In this document: positions 1 to 10,910 of the stretch, piece by piece
Layout of the letters: each line of letters begins with the position of its first letter
Position numbering within the stretch: position 1 is the stretch's first letter
Assembly: GCA_032622095.1 (NCBI GenBank)
Contig: CP136062.1
Location: 133,567,282 to 133,631,281, forward strand
Direction: 5' to 3'
DNA: 64,000 nucleotides
Source of the DNA: Siphonodentalium dalli
Lineage: Eukaryota; Mollusca; Scaphopoda; Gadilida; Siphonodentaliidae
Made by a program: the position numbers and the translations under genes
Notes under the pieces: model-generated
What the model saw: the letters and a program-made list of their open reading frames with translations, nothing else
Told to the model about the DNA's origin: nothing
Database searches by the model: none

Positions 1-305
1 TGTGAGTAATCCATAGACCAGATTTGAAAACAATCAGACAACTAAAACTAAAGTTATCATAAGAAAAAAAAATAATTGTCAAAATTGTAAGTTGACAAAG
101 ACCATAACTCTGATAAAATAGGGCAGACCTCACCCATATTCAAATTTGACCTGAACTTCATTTGGGCAATCCATATACCAAATTTGAAAACAATCAGATA
201 CCTGTAACTACTGTTATCATCCGGAAACCATCTGGGATGGACAACGGTTATTTCTATAGTCCGGGTTATTATTAGTCCCCCTAAACAAACTTTTTCGGGG
301 GGACA
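1..305 (-). repeat. Bivalve-type dispersed repeat (ggatgataacttt family), fragment
   Basis: Read on the minus strand, this stretch carries the phrases seen in the longer plus-strand copy at 48255-49420: a 'ttcgggggac' terminal motif (here at 292-302), 'ccggatgataac' and 'actttagtt'. It is cut by the window edge. No coding potential was seen. The class of element is unknown. Confidence 0.7.
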
Positions 306-734
306 ATAAATGGGTAGAATAATCTACATAAAACAAGATAGTCACATACTGTGTATTTTTTTACACTAAAATCTAAATAAAAATCAAAATAGCTTGTATG
401 ATCATAAAACATTGAAAACATCATACAAACTTATAAAGAGCTATTATATGTTGATTTGACATTGTTGTCATCTATGAATTAATACATACCCCACAAGGTC
501 TCTGTTAATTCTGACCTTTGGCCTAACAACCTTGATGTGCGTTGTATGCGGAGGCAGAATGAATGTCCGATCACTTCCACCCACCTTATGGGGACAGATC
601 ACTGTCTGCAAAACAATGACATATAATCTCTTGGTTAGGCATAATTTTTGTTTCTATAGAACGTACATCTAAGGTGCTAACTAAACATATGTGCAAATTG
701 TCAAGTAAATATGTTGCGGTGCTGAGTGATAGAG
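306..734. other. No feature recognised
   Basis: AT-rich DNA without a recognisable exon, RNA gene or repeat family. If gene A continues to the left, this would be intron or 3' sequence of that gene. Confidence 0.4.
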
Positions 735-956
735 AAATCATATATTCTCCAACTCAGTTAAAAAAGAATATACTGGAATTATTCATCTGGAGGGGTTTTC
801 AGGAAAATAAGCAGATAACAGATAATACAAGTACAGATGAAGTCCTATTTATTGGAGGGAAATGTTCAGATAATAAGTTCAACAAACAACCTATGGTTAT
901 ATGAACATTTCCTAAGGAACTACTCGTCAATGAGTATTTAGTATAGAAAGGGTTAA
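735..956 (-). mobile_element. TTAA MITE, family P2
   Basis: Contains the P2 core 'gttcagataataagttcaa' and ends in 'gaaagggttaa' at 946-956, the terminal motif shared by all P2 copies (TTAA plus CCCTTTC). The other end is diverged, so the start is approximate. A piggyBac-type non-autonomous element is the best fit given the TTAA target and CCC start. Confidence 0.7.
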
Positions 957-1087
957 ACATCATTTTATTACAGACAAATCATGCATATTCAATAATGTGG
1001 CTGGTTCTTGATTAAATTCACTATACTGTGACAATGTATATAATTATATATCTATATTCGATCAGCAAAACTTATAAATATACAAAC

Positions 1088-1263
1088 CTTTTCCCCACAG
1101 CTGGCACAGAACTTTGAATCTTTAAATTCATGGAAGGTTTTTCCTTCACCTGATGTGTAGAGCATAGCAGCATATTTGCTAAACACACGCTCCTGTGGTA
1201 TAAAAGGATCCAACTGTGCGTTGTCATCACCATTATTATCAAGACCAACTGACAAAACTGAGT
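1088..1263 (-). CDS. Gene A, exon 5 seen: acidic segment ending in a CxxC pair
   Basis: On the minus strand the exon follows 'ctctgttacag' and ends before 'gtttgtat'. It begins with two bases that complete a codon started in the 1791-1858 exon (G+AC, Asp) and then gives 58 codons, ending at phase 0. The peptide starts SVLSVGLDNNGDDNAQ, has an aromatic middle (FSKYAAMLYTSGEG) and ends KFCASCGEK. The CxxC pair at the very end could be the first half of a zinc-binding module such as a MYND finger, whose second half would be in the next exon to the left. That exon was not found. I do not recognise the protein. The open frame, both splice sites and the matching phase with its neighbour are what support it. 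Confidence 0.8.
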
Positions 1264-1479
1264 CTGTAACAGAGAACAGTTTGGCACCATTATTAGACAT
1301 ACCCAATAGATATCCCCAACAAAAAATAAACCCCTTGAATGCATTGTGTATTTATTAAGGAAATTTCGCATTCTGTATGATTTAGGAATTTTAAACTGGT
1401 TGAAATACATCAAACATGCACACAGAAATTCAAAGTTGGTGTCCCAAATTTACACATATTGGAAGATATTTGACTAAAT

Positions 1480-1703
1480 ATATGGGTGGACATTTGGTCT
1501 AAAAAGATGTCAAATAAAATTTTCATTTGACGTCTATTAATTTTAAAATGACTTCTGTTAAGTTGAATTGACTTATTGGCTGCAATTTGACCTTTATTAT
1601 TACTTATTTGACATCTATTAAGTTGGAATTGACTTATTGATTATTAGTTAATACCTATTGATTTTTATTTGACATATTTTTAGACCAAATGGCCACCCAT
1701 ATA
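1480..1703. mobile_element. Small MITE in gene A intron
   Basis: Inverted ends of about 38 bp: left begins TATGGGTGGACATTTGGTC, right ends GACCAAATGGCCACCCATA. Both are flanked by TA. The internal part repeats 'gacttattg' and 'tatttgacat' phrases. A TA target suggests a Tc1/mariner-type non-autonomous element. Confidence 0.65.
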
Positions 1704-1790
1704 AATATAGTATTCATGCATAAATATCTCTCTTATCCCCAAATGCAAATGAACTGATATACATGTGCTTCTAATCCCTGGTATTCTTAC

Positions 1791-1858
1791 CTTCTTTTCC
1801 AACATCTGGTGACTTGTCATAAAATTCTGAAGAAAATTTCTTCAAGTCTTTCTTTTTC
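1791..1858 (-). CDS. Gene A, exon 4 seen: basic KKKDLKKF segment
   Basis: Minus-strand exon between 'tttatctttcag' and 'gtaagaat', a strong donor. It is 68 nt: one base completing the split codon from the 3470-3597 exon (TT+G, Leu), 22 codons, and one base carried to the next exon. The peptide is KKKDLKKFSSEFYDKSPDVG plus KE. Its phase fits both neighbours exactly, which random open frames would rarely do. The cluster of lysines followed by an acidic stretch suggests a surface or linker region after the coiled coil. No domain family is recognised. Confidence 0.8.
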
Positions 1859-2289
1859 CTGAAAGATAAATTTATGCCATGCGGGTGGTGTCATATCCAA
1901 ACTCGTTAACATGACAGTGATTATCCTACTTACATTGAGGTATATAAAGTTGAAATTTCAAACATGGTCTACCTCTTCCCACCAAGTTTTATATAGATTG
2001 ATATGGATCGAGGACACCTGTTCATCAAAGCTTCTATTATAATGTCAATTTTATTTTGAATTTCTTATGACATTCGTGGGACAGTTTTAGGGAATAATTT
2101 TAGAAAAAGAAATCTGCACAAAAATGTTTGGAGCATACCAAGAGAGAGAAACTCAGAGAATGCTGTCTTGTTTGCGTCCTCAATCAAAACAAATTGCATT
2201 TTAGCTAAGAAATTTACAATGAATTACAATTAAAATAAACAACTTTATTATACCGTTACAGACAAAAAATATATATATCCCCATATATA

Positions 2290-2320
2290 GCTAATTTGGC
2301 TACCGACAGCGTGAACACTG
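2290..2320 (+). repeat. Solo end of the 'gctaccgacagcg' element
   Basis: The phrase 'ggctaccgacagcgtgaaca' matches the right terminus of the inverted pair at 10767 and 15867. Only the terminal ~30 bp is recognisable here. Confidence 0.6.
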
Positions 2321-3469
2321 ATCCCCACCCTTCGATTTTATCTGTATGTTATTCACAAAATAGCTATTTGTAGTCTTGCAATTGGTATTTATAAAAATTA
2401 TGTTGTTGTGATTGTGGCCTGGAAGAGATAGACAATCTTTAATTATTCTCGAGAGAAATTATCTGTCAAGAGGACTTCTAGTTAAGAAAATACTAACAGC
2501 ATTTCTTCTTTATGAATGCAAGAGATTTAATTTATCTTAACCAGAGTTGAATTTCTCTTAACAGAAATAAATTCAATCTAAAAAGTGTAATTCTTTGAAA
2601 TTTTTGAATTTATTGTTATGAATTATAACAGAAAAGCAATTCCTCTGGAGAGAAATTGTTTTTAAATGAGAATTTGGTCTCCCAATCGACATTATTCTCC
2701 TCACTGAATAACTAGGGCCCTGCGAATATTCGATAATCGTTTTATTATGTATCTTTAACACCTATGTGGCTGCTGTGAGATCTAAATAGCAGATAAAAGT
2801 GTTTTTTTTAAATCTGCTGTCCAACCTTCATCCATAGTGGTCATTACAATTGCTGATGACAATCCAAGATCTATTTAGCGATTTGAGAAAAAAATATGAT
2901 CTGACGATTGAAACACTTTACATTTCAGTTGAACAGTATGTCACACTGCTCATGCACACATATATATTATATATTTCTATCAGAGTGCACTTGCAGTAAG
3001 CAAATGGTTGGAACTGCAGTGTTCTTTGTGACAATGGGGGGGGGGGGGTGCAAATTGCAAATCTCTGATAAAAATAACTGCAATGATCAATCTCCAATTC
3101 CCACCTTTTGACATAAATCAATGGATGAGGGAATTCCATTCTGTGAAGTCATTTGGAAGTTAAATTTTGTCGAAAATATGTTTGCCTTATTTGGTGACAT
3201 AATATCCTCAGTTCATTTACAGGTCACGGAAATAACAGCAATGTATTTTGTTTAATCGAAAGTTTAGTTATATAGCAACAGATATGAGAGTAATATACCA
3301 GTATTATAAGCCTATCTCATATAATGCGGGTTCAAAACTTAAATATTCAATTCAATATTTGATTCGATTTCTAATTTCTGAGGGGGGTATTCAATTTGAG
3401 TGAAAAGGTGGTATTCGCAGGTCCCTATGAATAGCATAATCAGTTTGAATAAATGGAGTAAATAGTTAC

Positions 3470-3597
3470 AATGTCGGCTTATTTTCCTCGAGAATTTGTA
3501 ACTGTTCCATCAGCATTGTTTTATGGGTCCTGAGTAATTCCAGCTCAGTCAGTAACTCAACTGACGAATTCTGAAACCTCTCCTGAACACACTCAAA
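3470..3597 (-). CDS. Gene A, exon 3 seen: coiled coil
   Basis: Minus-strand exon after 'ctattgcatttcag' and before 'gtaactat'. It starts in phase 0, following directly from the 7457-7573 exon, and ends with two bases of a codon completed by the 1791-1858 exon. It encodes 42 residues, starting FECVQERFQNSSVELLTELE and ending MLMEQLQILEENKPT. Leucine and methionine spacing (LLTELELLRTHKTMLMEQLQIL) gives clear heptads, so a parallel coiled coil is likely. The donor gtaact is less common than gtaagt, and read-through would stop one codon later, so an alternative short end is possible. Confidence 0.8.
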
Positions 3598-3880
3598 CTG
3601 AAATGCAATAGTAAGTAAATAGTGGAACAACTGAAATTATTAGTAGTATGGCTGATGGGGTAATTTATAACAACGCATCGATCATATTCGTAGCCAGCTT
3701 TTCAAATCGGTCATAAGTGTAGCTATAGCTTCTCAAAGGTGATAACATTCATAGCCAGCTTTTCATATTCATGCAGGGTTAATGAACAAGACTCGTTTGG
3801 ATATAATCATATTGGTGAGTAGATGAATAAAAAACAACTTACATAAGGGAAGAATAAATAAAATATTAATCCTTTGTATA

Positions 3881-4093
3881 CAGTAATGCCTTTAGTAATC
3901 GACCCCTTAACCACAGCAGAATTATGGGTAACTTTTCAGGATTTAGTCGGAAATATGGCTTGTTGCCATTCATCGGAAAGCTCTCAGGGAGAGCTTTCCG
4001 ATGAATGGCAACAAGCCATTTTTCCAACTAAATCCTGAAAAGTTACCCATAATTCTGCTGTGGTTAAGGGGTCGATTACTTAAGGCATTACTG
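3881..4093. mobile_element. Palindromic MITE, family P3 (CAGTAATGCC ends)
   Basis: A nearly perfect 213-bp palindrome: CAGTAATGCC at the left, GGCATTACTG at the right, with TA on both sides. The arms meet at the short spacer 'ctctcagggagag'. The TA target duplication fits a Tc1/mariner-type non-autonomous element. Other copies lie at 33991, 34976 and 52425. Confidence 0.85.
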
Positions 4094-4313
4094 TACCTAA
4101 GGTTTTCGATCAATGTCATCAAATTCTTTGAGTTCTATTCCTGTAAATTAAAAATCGCCGTTTTACTCACGATTTCACTTGACGTGATATATCGCACCAC
4201 AAAACAAATCACAATGGAATTTAAATAGCTAGCTACAATTGTGATCACCTACATGTGAAAAGCTGGCTACAATTGAATTGGTATGTGCTATATGCTAATG
4301 GGAAATAAATGAG

Positions 4314-4893
4314 GCCGTTTGAGACACAGGCGCCTGTGGAAAATTACTAAAATACCAATATAGACTATACCAGTGAAAGGATTCAAATGATAAATTTTGG
4401 CTAAAACCACACAAACTATCAAAGTCCTAATAAATTCTATAAATCGATAATTGCAGCCAAAATATCCTCAAATGTGTCTTATTGGTAATAAAATTCCCTT
4501 TCATTTGACATATGACTTGGCGAAAGTGAATGAAGCGAAGTCGATATATCGTATCAGAAACTACCGAAATCTACCGAAGAAATTGGATCGTCAATCTCCC
4601 TGTCGGCTTAGAGGCCTTTGACCTAGTTTTAAAATCAATATTTTTGGGCAATAATTTGTCGCGAGCGTGTAATTAAACGCGATGACATAACCTATAAATG
4701 CTCATATATGTTCCGCAAGTCATTTCGAAGCCAACTATATCTTTTTTTTATTTCATACAATGTGTTTGTGCCCAATTTTTCAACTTTATTCATCAAATGA
4801 ATTCCAGAAACAAGATCATTTGAACCTTGCCACTGGCATAGTCTATATTGGTATTTTAGTAATTTTCCCCAGGGGCCTGTGGTTTGAGAGACA
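4314..4893. mobile_element. Foldback element
   Basis: The left arm (4314-4391) and the right arm (about 4797-4893) are reverse complements with scattered mismatches, sharing 'ggaaaattactaaaatacca' and 'atatagactat'. The arms are ~80 bp with a ~400-bp AT-rich centre. No transposase remnant was seen. Confidence 0.65.
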
Positions 4894-5259
4894 AAAACCC
4901 GGCAGGATGTCCTATCGGCAGAAAATTGGTGTTTTTGTCTCTGAAATGTAGTCATTTCCTTGTACCTGAGATAATCAGAAATCAAACCAAAGCTAAGTAC
5001 ACAATGCCATTTGAGCCTGGATGCATTGTCATTCTAGCAATTCCATGATTCATACCACTTATGTAGGTGCAATATATATCCTGGTATTAAAGTGACAATG
5101 AAGTTGCGCACTTTGATAGATATAAAGTCAAATAGTGATAATAAAAGGTCGCTGACCAAAATGTCCCCCAACGAATGTGGCAGGTTTGAAGGATATATGG
5201 GTTTCAGACACCTATGCTACAAACCATAGAAAGAATTGGTTACACCAATATGATACAAA

Positions 5260-5700
5260 TTACATATTTACTAATTATGTTGCACGTCTTGTTGAGAAAG
5301 GGTCAATAACTCTAAAAACAAATTAAATATTTATATGTCGAAAAATGGCAATAACTCTGCCAAAATTACTCCTCAGGTGTGCAGGTTCCCATGCCAATTG
5401 ACATCTGTGCCAAGTTTTAAAAAAATTGACTGGAAAATGATGGAATACTGACTCGGACAAAATATGCATCCCAGGATGTACGATTCTATGTCGAAAAATG
5501 GCAATAACTTTGCCAAAATGAGTCCGGCCGAACTCAAAATCGCAGGTGTGCAGGGTCCCATGTTGGTTGATATATGTGCCATGTTTTCAAAAAATTGACT
5601 GGAAAATGACAGAATACCGACTCGGACAAAGTTCCAGATGGACGGACGCACAAACACATGGACAGAAGCATGGATGAGGGTCATTACTATAGTCCTCTGA
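5260..5700 (-). repeat. Bivalve-type dispersed repeat, two internal units
   Basis: Two diverged units of about 180 bp, each with 'gaaaaatggcaataactctg' or a close variant and 'attgactggaaaatga', followed by a 'ggacggacg' end. It resembles the other 'ataactc...ggac' repeats here but is a separate subfamily. Confidence 0.6.
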
Positions 5701-6223
5701 CGGAATGTACTTTTGATATATATTTTTTTAAACTATTGACTTTGATGAACAGAGTTAATGCACCTTCATTAGGAAAATATGCGTTTTGGTGGGAGCCATG
5801 GCTACATGTGGGTTATTCTTAATATGGTTGTGATGGGGTCCAAGGTGAGAGAATGAAACTATTATTGGCTCATCTCCTTCTAATCAAAACAAAATGTATT
5901 TGGAGCAAATGAAAGATACATACATAAGATACATCTCTTTGGTACTGTCTCAATCTGTGTACTATGTGCAGTCATGTTAGCATATGCTTTCGATGTCCAA
6001 ATCAGAATGATTAAATATTTTATTGATGAGCAATCTGCTCAGTCTTTCCTCTACTATTAAATTAGCATCATGATATGATCATAGCTAATGAAAGTCAGGT
6101 GAAACCTTAACTATCCGATCAACTGTCATGAGACATATTACAGAGATTTGAGATTAGTAAATGATGTATAGACAACAAAATAGCAATGATATTTGAATCA
6201 CGATACAACTGCATGTAATCCTT

Positions 6224-6858
6224 TTAACCCTGTCTTTACTAAATACTCATTGACGAGTAGTCGCCTTAGGAAATGTTCAGACAATAAGTTCAACAAGCGG
6301 TTATTGTGGAACTTATTATCTGAACATTTCCCTTGTATTATCTTTATGTCTCTCTGCTGAATAATAGACCATTCCAATGTATTAGTGATGTACTGATTAT
6401 CGGCTATCGGATCGGGCCGAAATATATGGTATCGGTAAGATATCAGTGTCGGCAAAATTTTGACTCCTGACCGATATCGTCAACTGATACATGTCGCATC
6501 CTTTGTGAACATTGTGACACCAATTTCTACTTTGATATTAAATAAATGACGGGAATTTCCAGAAAAATAGCGACTATCGTTTTGCCAGGAATTTTGGGGA
6601 AAGTAAATTAAACCGTTTTTGCGAAGTTCCTTGCCGATAATACTTTGCAATTTAAAAGACAAATTAATATGGAAATTTTTTGTTTCTTCCAAACTTTTTT
6701 CACATACAAGACATATCGGTATCTGTATCGGATTGGCCAATAAATCGATTGAAAATATCGGCTATTGGCTTTCACCAATAACCCCGGTATCATTACATCA
6801 CTACAATGTATACTTGTATAACTGAATGGGAGAGTCCATTCAGTAAAGAATGGGTTAA
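6224..6858 (+). mobile_element. TTAA MITE, family P2, split by a hAT insertion
   Basis: Starts TTAACCCTGTC and ends 'gaatgggttaa'. The body holds the P2 phrases 'gttcagacaataagttcaac' and 'aataatagaccattccaatg'. It is interrupted at 6383-6803 by a hAT-like element, after which the P2 sequence resumes with 'atacttgtataactgaatgg'. Confidence 0.8.
6383..6803. mobile_element. hAT-type MITE with perfect 8-bp target duplication
   Basis: Termini TAGTGATGTA and TACATCACTA. The 8 bp outside each end are identical (CAATGTAT at 6375-6382 and 6804-6811). An 8-bp duplication and TAGTGATG-type ends are classic hAT features. The interior repeats 'tatcgg' and 'gatatcg' near both ends and has no long open frame. 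Confidence 0.85.
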
Positions 6859-6925
6859 CACAATTATCATGAATGTTAAGATTATTGACTCTGATATCAT
6901 AACATAACTCTATGTTATTTTACAC

Positions 6926-7391
6926 ATATGTGACCCGCCATATCAAATCCAGTCGGAAGTCGGGATTTTTTTACCCTGTGCCAATGCATTCTCTTATATA
7001 TGCGAGTCGACCATAGGTCGCCTCGCATATATAAGAGAATGCATTGGCCTAACAATTTTTTACAATTTTAATAATTTGTTCTTGTATTCTTTAACAATTT
7101 TATAATTTCACCCATACAGAGCCCCAGACAAACATGAGCAGACGACACTCTTCTATATGCTTCTATATATGCGTGGGGCTCCCTGCAGGGTAATGGATGT
7201 TTTTTTATTTTATGTCCTAAAAATTGTCAGAAACATTTTTTTTTTTTAAATGATAAAAAATTGTTAGGCCAATGCATTCTCTTATATATGCGAGGCGACC
7301 TATGGTCGACTCGCATATATAAGAGAATGCATTGGCACAGGGTAAAAAAAATCCCGACTTCCGACTGGATTTGATATGGCGGGTCACATAT
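6926..7391. mobile_element. Long foldback element carrying a P1 core in each arm
   Basis: Inverted arms of about 140 bp begin ATATGTGACCCGCCATATC and end with its complement. Each arm contains the P1 palindrome 'attctcttatatatgcgag'. The outer ends are unlike those of ordinary P1 copies, so this looks like a derived or composite element. Confidence 0.7.
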
Positions 7392-7456
7392 CTAGTACTT
7401 GGCACCAATATTTTGAAATCATATTTTAAAAGAAAAGAACATAAATGGTAGCAAAC

Positions 7457-7573
7457 CTCTTGATCAGCATTATCAAGTGCCATCTCGTGTAGTTCTGATT
7501 CTACCATGCTGACATCTCCGTGCTCTGAATGGACTTCTAACTCCTTTTTATTCTCCTCTATATGTTTATCATA
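7457..7573 (-). CDS. Gene A, exon 2 seen: acidic helical segment
   Basis: Minus-strand exon of 39 codons in phase 0 at both ends, ending before the donor 'gtttgcta'. The peptide starts YDKHIEENKKELEVHSEHGD and ends ELHEMALDNADQE, rich in Glu, Asp, Lys and His, as in a helical or coiled-coil linker. The acceptor is 'cttgtagag'. Using the inner AG of that string keeps phase 0 with both neighbours, while using the first AG would add two bases and break the frame. A P2 MITE begins only 37 bp upstream. No known family is recognised. Confidence 0.78.
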
Positions 7574-7610
7574 CTCTACAAGTACAAAATAGAACAACTA
7601 AATATTACAG

Positions 7611-7836
7611 TTAACCCTTTCTATAGCAAATGGATTCTCCCATTCAGTTATAAAAGTACACATTGAATAGTCTATTATTCATTTGGAGGGATATTCAGAT
7701 AGTAAAAGCAGATGACAGACACAAAAACAGATAATACAAGTCAGTAAACTGTGAAATGTTCAGAAAATAAGTTCAACAAATGATCTTAGGGAACTACTCC
7801 TCTATTTATTTGAGTATTTAGTATAGAAAGGATTAA
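7611..7836 (-). mobile_element. TTAA MITE, family P2, next to gene A exon
   Basis: Starts TTAACCCTTTC at 7611 and ends 'gaaaggattaa'. It carries 'attattcattt' and 'gttcagaaaataagttcaac'. It lies in the gene A intron, 37 bp upstream of the 7457-7573 exon on the minus strand, and so probably overlaps the branch-point region. Confidence 0.8.
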
Positions 7837-8089
7837 TTAATATTTTGAACATCCATTGCCTTGTTTCAAATTATTTTTCAGACAGATTTCATAACTTGGG
7901 AGTTATCAGCTGAAAATCATTAATATAAAAATAATAAGGCTCATAGGTCTGGTACGAATAATCGGATAAGAACTCTATCCAAGCAAAGCTTGTACTCTGA
8001 GCCAATCAGCCACCTACCAAGTTTGGTGCTGATGCAACAGTTATCAATAGGAAACCAAGAAAATACATGTTTCAAAATAAAAAAGGTCT

Positions 8090-8275
8090 GTAACTCTGGT
8101 AGAAATGGGTGGCCGGACCCCAAAATCGAACATGACATGTATTTTGTCATAGTGAACCTACATCCCAAATTTCATTCCATTTCATTAGGTACAACTAAAG
8201 TTATCATCTGGGAACAAAATATGAATGGACAGACAAACGGACAGAAGGACGAACATACCATTAACATATGCCCGA
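8090..8275 (-). repeat. Bivalve-type dispersed repeat fragment
   Basis: Holds 'gtctgtaactctggtagaaa', 'ctaaagttatcatctggga' and a terminal 'ggacagacaaacggacagaa'. This is one unit of the same broad family as 1-305 and 48255-49420, on the minus strand. Confidence 0.65.
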
Positions 8276-8433
8276 TATATTGTACAGTAGTTTTTAAATA
8301 TAAATTCAGAATGTCCCACCTAATGTGCCTTATTCAATGAAATGTCCTCAAAAACAACACAGGCAAGATGAAAATAAATACACAAAATTAAAACGTGAGT
8401 TTCACAGGCAGTTCAAAGGACTTTGAGACCTAC

Positions 8434-8484
8434 CAATTTACATAGCATATCTTCGTTATAATCTGTTAGCAGCTGGCTAGAACC
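8434..8484 (-). CDS. Gene A, exon 1 seen: short helical segment
   Basis: A 51-nt minus-strand exon between 'ctatgtatag' and the strong donor 'gtaggtct'. It gives 17 codons in phase 0 at both ends: GSSQLLTDYNEDMLCKL. It joins in frame to the 7457-7573 exon. A micro-exon this short is easily missed and could be chance. The good donor, clean acceptor and phase match with four further exons argue for it. The protein's upstream part is not visible, so the start codon lies further right or outside the window. Confidence 0.65.
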
Positions 8485-8647
8485 CTATACATAGAAATGA
8501 CAAACACATACATTTTTTTATACATCGGCAGCTATGAACCAAAGAATTTTTTGTTTGGCTTCATTGTATTATTTTGATGTTGATACAGAAATTATTCTCA
8601 TCCCACTATTTTGCCTTTGACAATACTAGTATTCTGAGGTTGCATTA

Positions 8648-8980
8648 TGATATTTTTAAAAATATAATATATATTTCCTTAAAGAAAGCCTGAACACTGA
8701 ACTATATGGATATATGTCCTGCATTTGTAAACCATAGTAGAAAAGGGGTTAACTTTTTGTGGTCGCCTACGATCCCTCACGGTCTTCAGTGGCTTGCTCG
8801 GAATCAGTCACGCATGCGCAGTCCCAATATAACCGATTGAATTCGTCAGTTTATTTTCAACTCAATCAGGAGATTGGCGAGTTGCGGGGTTGGGAATGGC
8901 ACCGCCATGGGAGGGCCCTATGATAGTTCAGTGTTCAGGCTTTCTTTAAGGAAATATATATTATATTTATAAAAATATCA
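8648..8980. mobile_element. Inverted-repeat element (tgaacactgaactata)
   Basis: The left arm 8648-8708 and right arm 8926-8980 are complements and share 'atatatttccttaaagaaag' and 'cctgaacactgaactat'. A third, diverged copy of the arm follows at 8981-9024. The centre has higher GC than the surroundings. No target duplication is clear. Confidence 0.6.
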
Positions 8981-9024
8981 TATTTCCGCCAAAGGAAGCT
9001 GTTCACACTGAACTATATGGATTA

Positions 9025-10760
9025 GAATGCAAGCCCAGGAGGAGGCACGAGCAATAAAGTTAATAGCCAAATTTTGGAGGGAATGCACTCTTCTAAAACA
9101 GATTGTACCTAAATATGAACTCTTTTAATGAATCTGTTATGATTAGGTACGTGAAATAACTCGTATAATTAGAGTGCTATATTGCCCAAACATGTACCTC
9201 CCCCCTTGTTTTTGGAAGCAACATCCCAGGTGGTGCCATTCAATTCAGAATTGCAAGCGAACCGAGCAATTCTCTGTTCTTCATCCATCAGTTCTAAGAA
9301 TCCAGCCGATTTGAGATGCGAGGAGAATAACTCCCTCTCCGCCTTAGCTACCTGCACTGGAGGAGGCCCACTCCAAAGATGGCAAGACAACCAACATTAA
9401 GAGTTTAACTAACTGCTGTTCACCAATGCAAATGGCAGATAACCTGATGCCCAATCTGTGGCACAGGTATCAAATGGAGAGCCCATTAGCCCAAATGGGT
9501 TATACAACTATAAGCGAGTCAAGCCATCGGATCAGAGGGAGCCCCCACCATCGCATGCTGCAGGTGGTCATGCCCAAGCTAATATCCTGGCCAATCTGGT
9601 GGGGAGAGGTCATTTTTCTCCGATCCCTTCACGGAGGAGTGGCAGGCAAGGCCGTGTCGTTAATGCGGGCGTGACCAGGGGGACTCGGCGCTTTACCTCA
9701 TGGGTACGGCCCCTGCCCTACGCTTAAGCTGCCGAAGGCCATCCAGCCGGTGTCGATACGTACGCACGCGATTTTGGCAGCTTTAGCGCCCAGAACCGCT
9801 AGCGTCTGGTGGGGGCCAAATGGCCTGGAGGTCCCAAGTACCCCGACAACTCCACCAGACGTATCCCCACGAATTGGTTGAACCGTCGAGACGTAACCGG
9901 AGGAGCGTGAACTGGTCCTGCCCTTAGAACAGTTATCACACGTTCACATGTCTCTGAGGTACCTATGTATCACAATACACATTGCGTATATATATATATA
10001 AAATGATATAATATATATATCCGGGGGATATATATATTACGTTTTCCTTATGATACCATGTCAGAAGGCCCTTCCAAAGCTGCGCCCATCAATCTCATGG
10101 TCGGAGCCAGATCACAGCTCCCTGTCATGATCCAACGTATCACTAAATATAGATATACAACCCCACAGAGAACATGTCTCATGTCTCTGAGGTACCTATG
10201 TATCACAAGATAGCATTGCAGAAACCCGGTGACACAAATCTTTCGCTATATAGATATATAAAATGATATCATAGATATATCATGGTGATATATAAGTCAT
10301 CATGAGATCATGTCAGAAGACCCTACTAAAGCTGCGCCCAACAATCCAATGGTCGGAGCCAGAGCAGAGATCCCTGGCACAATCCAATGTATCATTGAAG
10401 ATATAATAGCCCCTCAGAGAACATGGCCGAACACCGCAGGTGACCAGAGCATCCAATGAGAAAGCAAACCGCTACTCTCAGGTGCCAAAACAATAGTGTC
10501 GGTACGAGTATTAATTTTGGAGAAATTTCCCAACGAGCACCATCCTTTGGAATAGAGACAGACAGCAAAATGTGCAATCACAAGTATTATGTTCAGCCTA
10601 AATCCACACACATTACTATTATTAGGCCATCACGACCACTAGGCACCTGAGAGCAGTCCGCGTTCCCAGCGGAATACCCACCGCGATCCGATTCTAAGAA
10701 ATGAAGGTGCGCCTTCTACAACCGAAATCAGTTCAAATGATGTACAATGTAGTCAGATGA
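9025..10760. repeat. GC-richer unclassified repeat block with ~240-bp tandem duplication
   Basis: Base composition changes here: stretches near 9530-9900 are around half GC, against an AT-rich background. Short open frames rich in Pro, Arg and Gly occur, but none has a recognisable reverse transcriptase, integrase or transposase motif. Two ~240-bp units (about 9950-10182 and 10183-10430) share 'tctctgaggtacctatgtat', 'atggtcggagccaga' and 'aaagctgcgccca'. A retroelement remnant is possible but unproven. Confidence 0.4.
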
Positions 10761-10766
10761 TGACAG

Positions 10767-10910
10767 CAGTGTTCGCGCTGTCGGTAGCCAAATTAGCCAT
10801 GGCTAATATTTTTCGAATTTGGCTAATAAAAATTTCATTTGGCTAAACTTTTGGCTAAACTTTTTTGAACCCAAATGGAGACTGAAAGCATGGAGCAAGA
10901 AAGCTAATTA
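10767..10910 (+). mobile_element. Left inverted end of a possible 5.1-kb element
   Basis: Starts CAGTGTTCGCGCTGTCGGTA and continues through 'ggctaaacttttggctaaac' to 'agaaagctaattaa'. About 140 bp are the reverse complement of 15720-15867. The CAGTG start is hAT-like, but the 8 bp outside (gatgacag and ctggatag) do not match, so one intact element is not proven. Confidence 0.6.

Noticed and set aside
2139-2204. Minus-strand exon-like frame (KMQFVLIEDANKTAFSEFLSL) with a gtatgc donor
   Set aside because: Its phases do not fit between the 3470-3597 and 1791-1858 exons, which join perfectly without it.
9169-9727. Open frames rich in Pro, Arg and Ser that could be a gag-like or host protein
   Set aside because: No conserved domain or splice context. 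Frames overlap on both strands within a repeat block.
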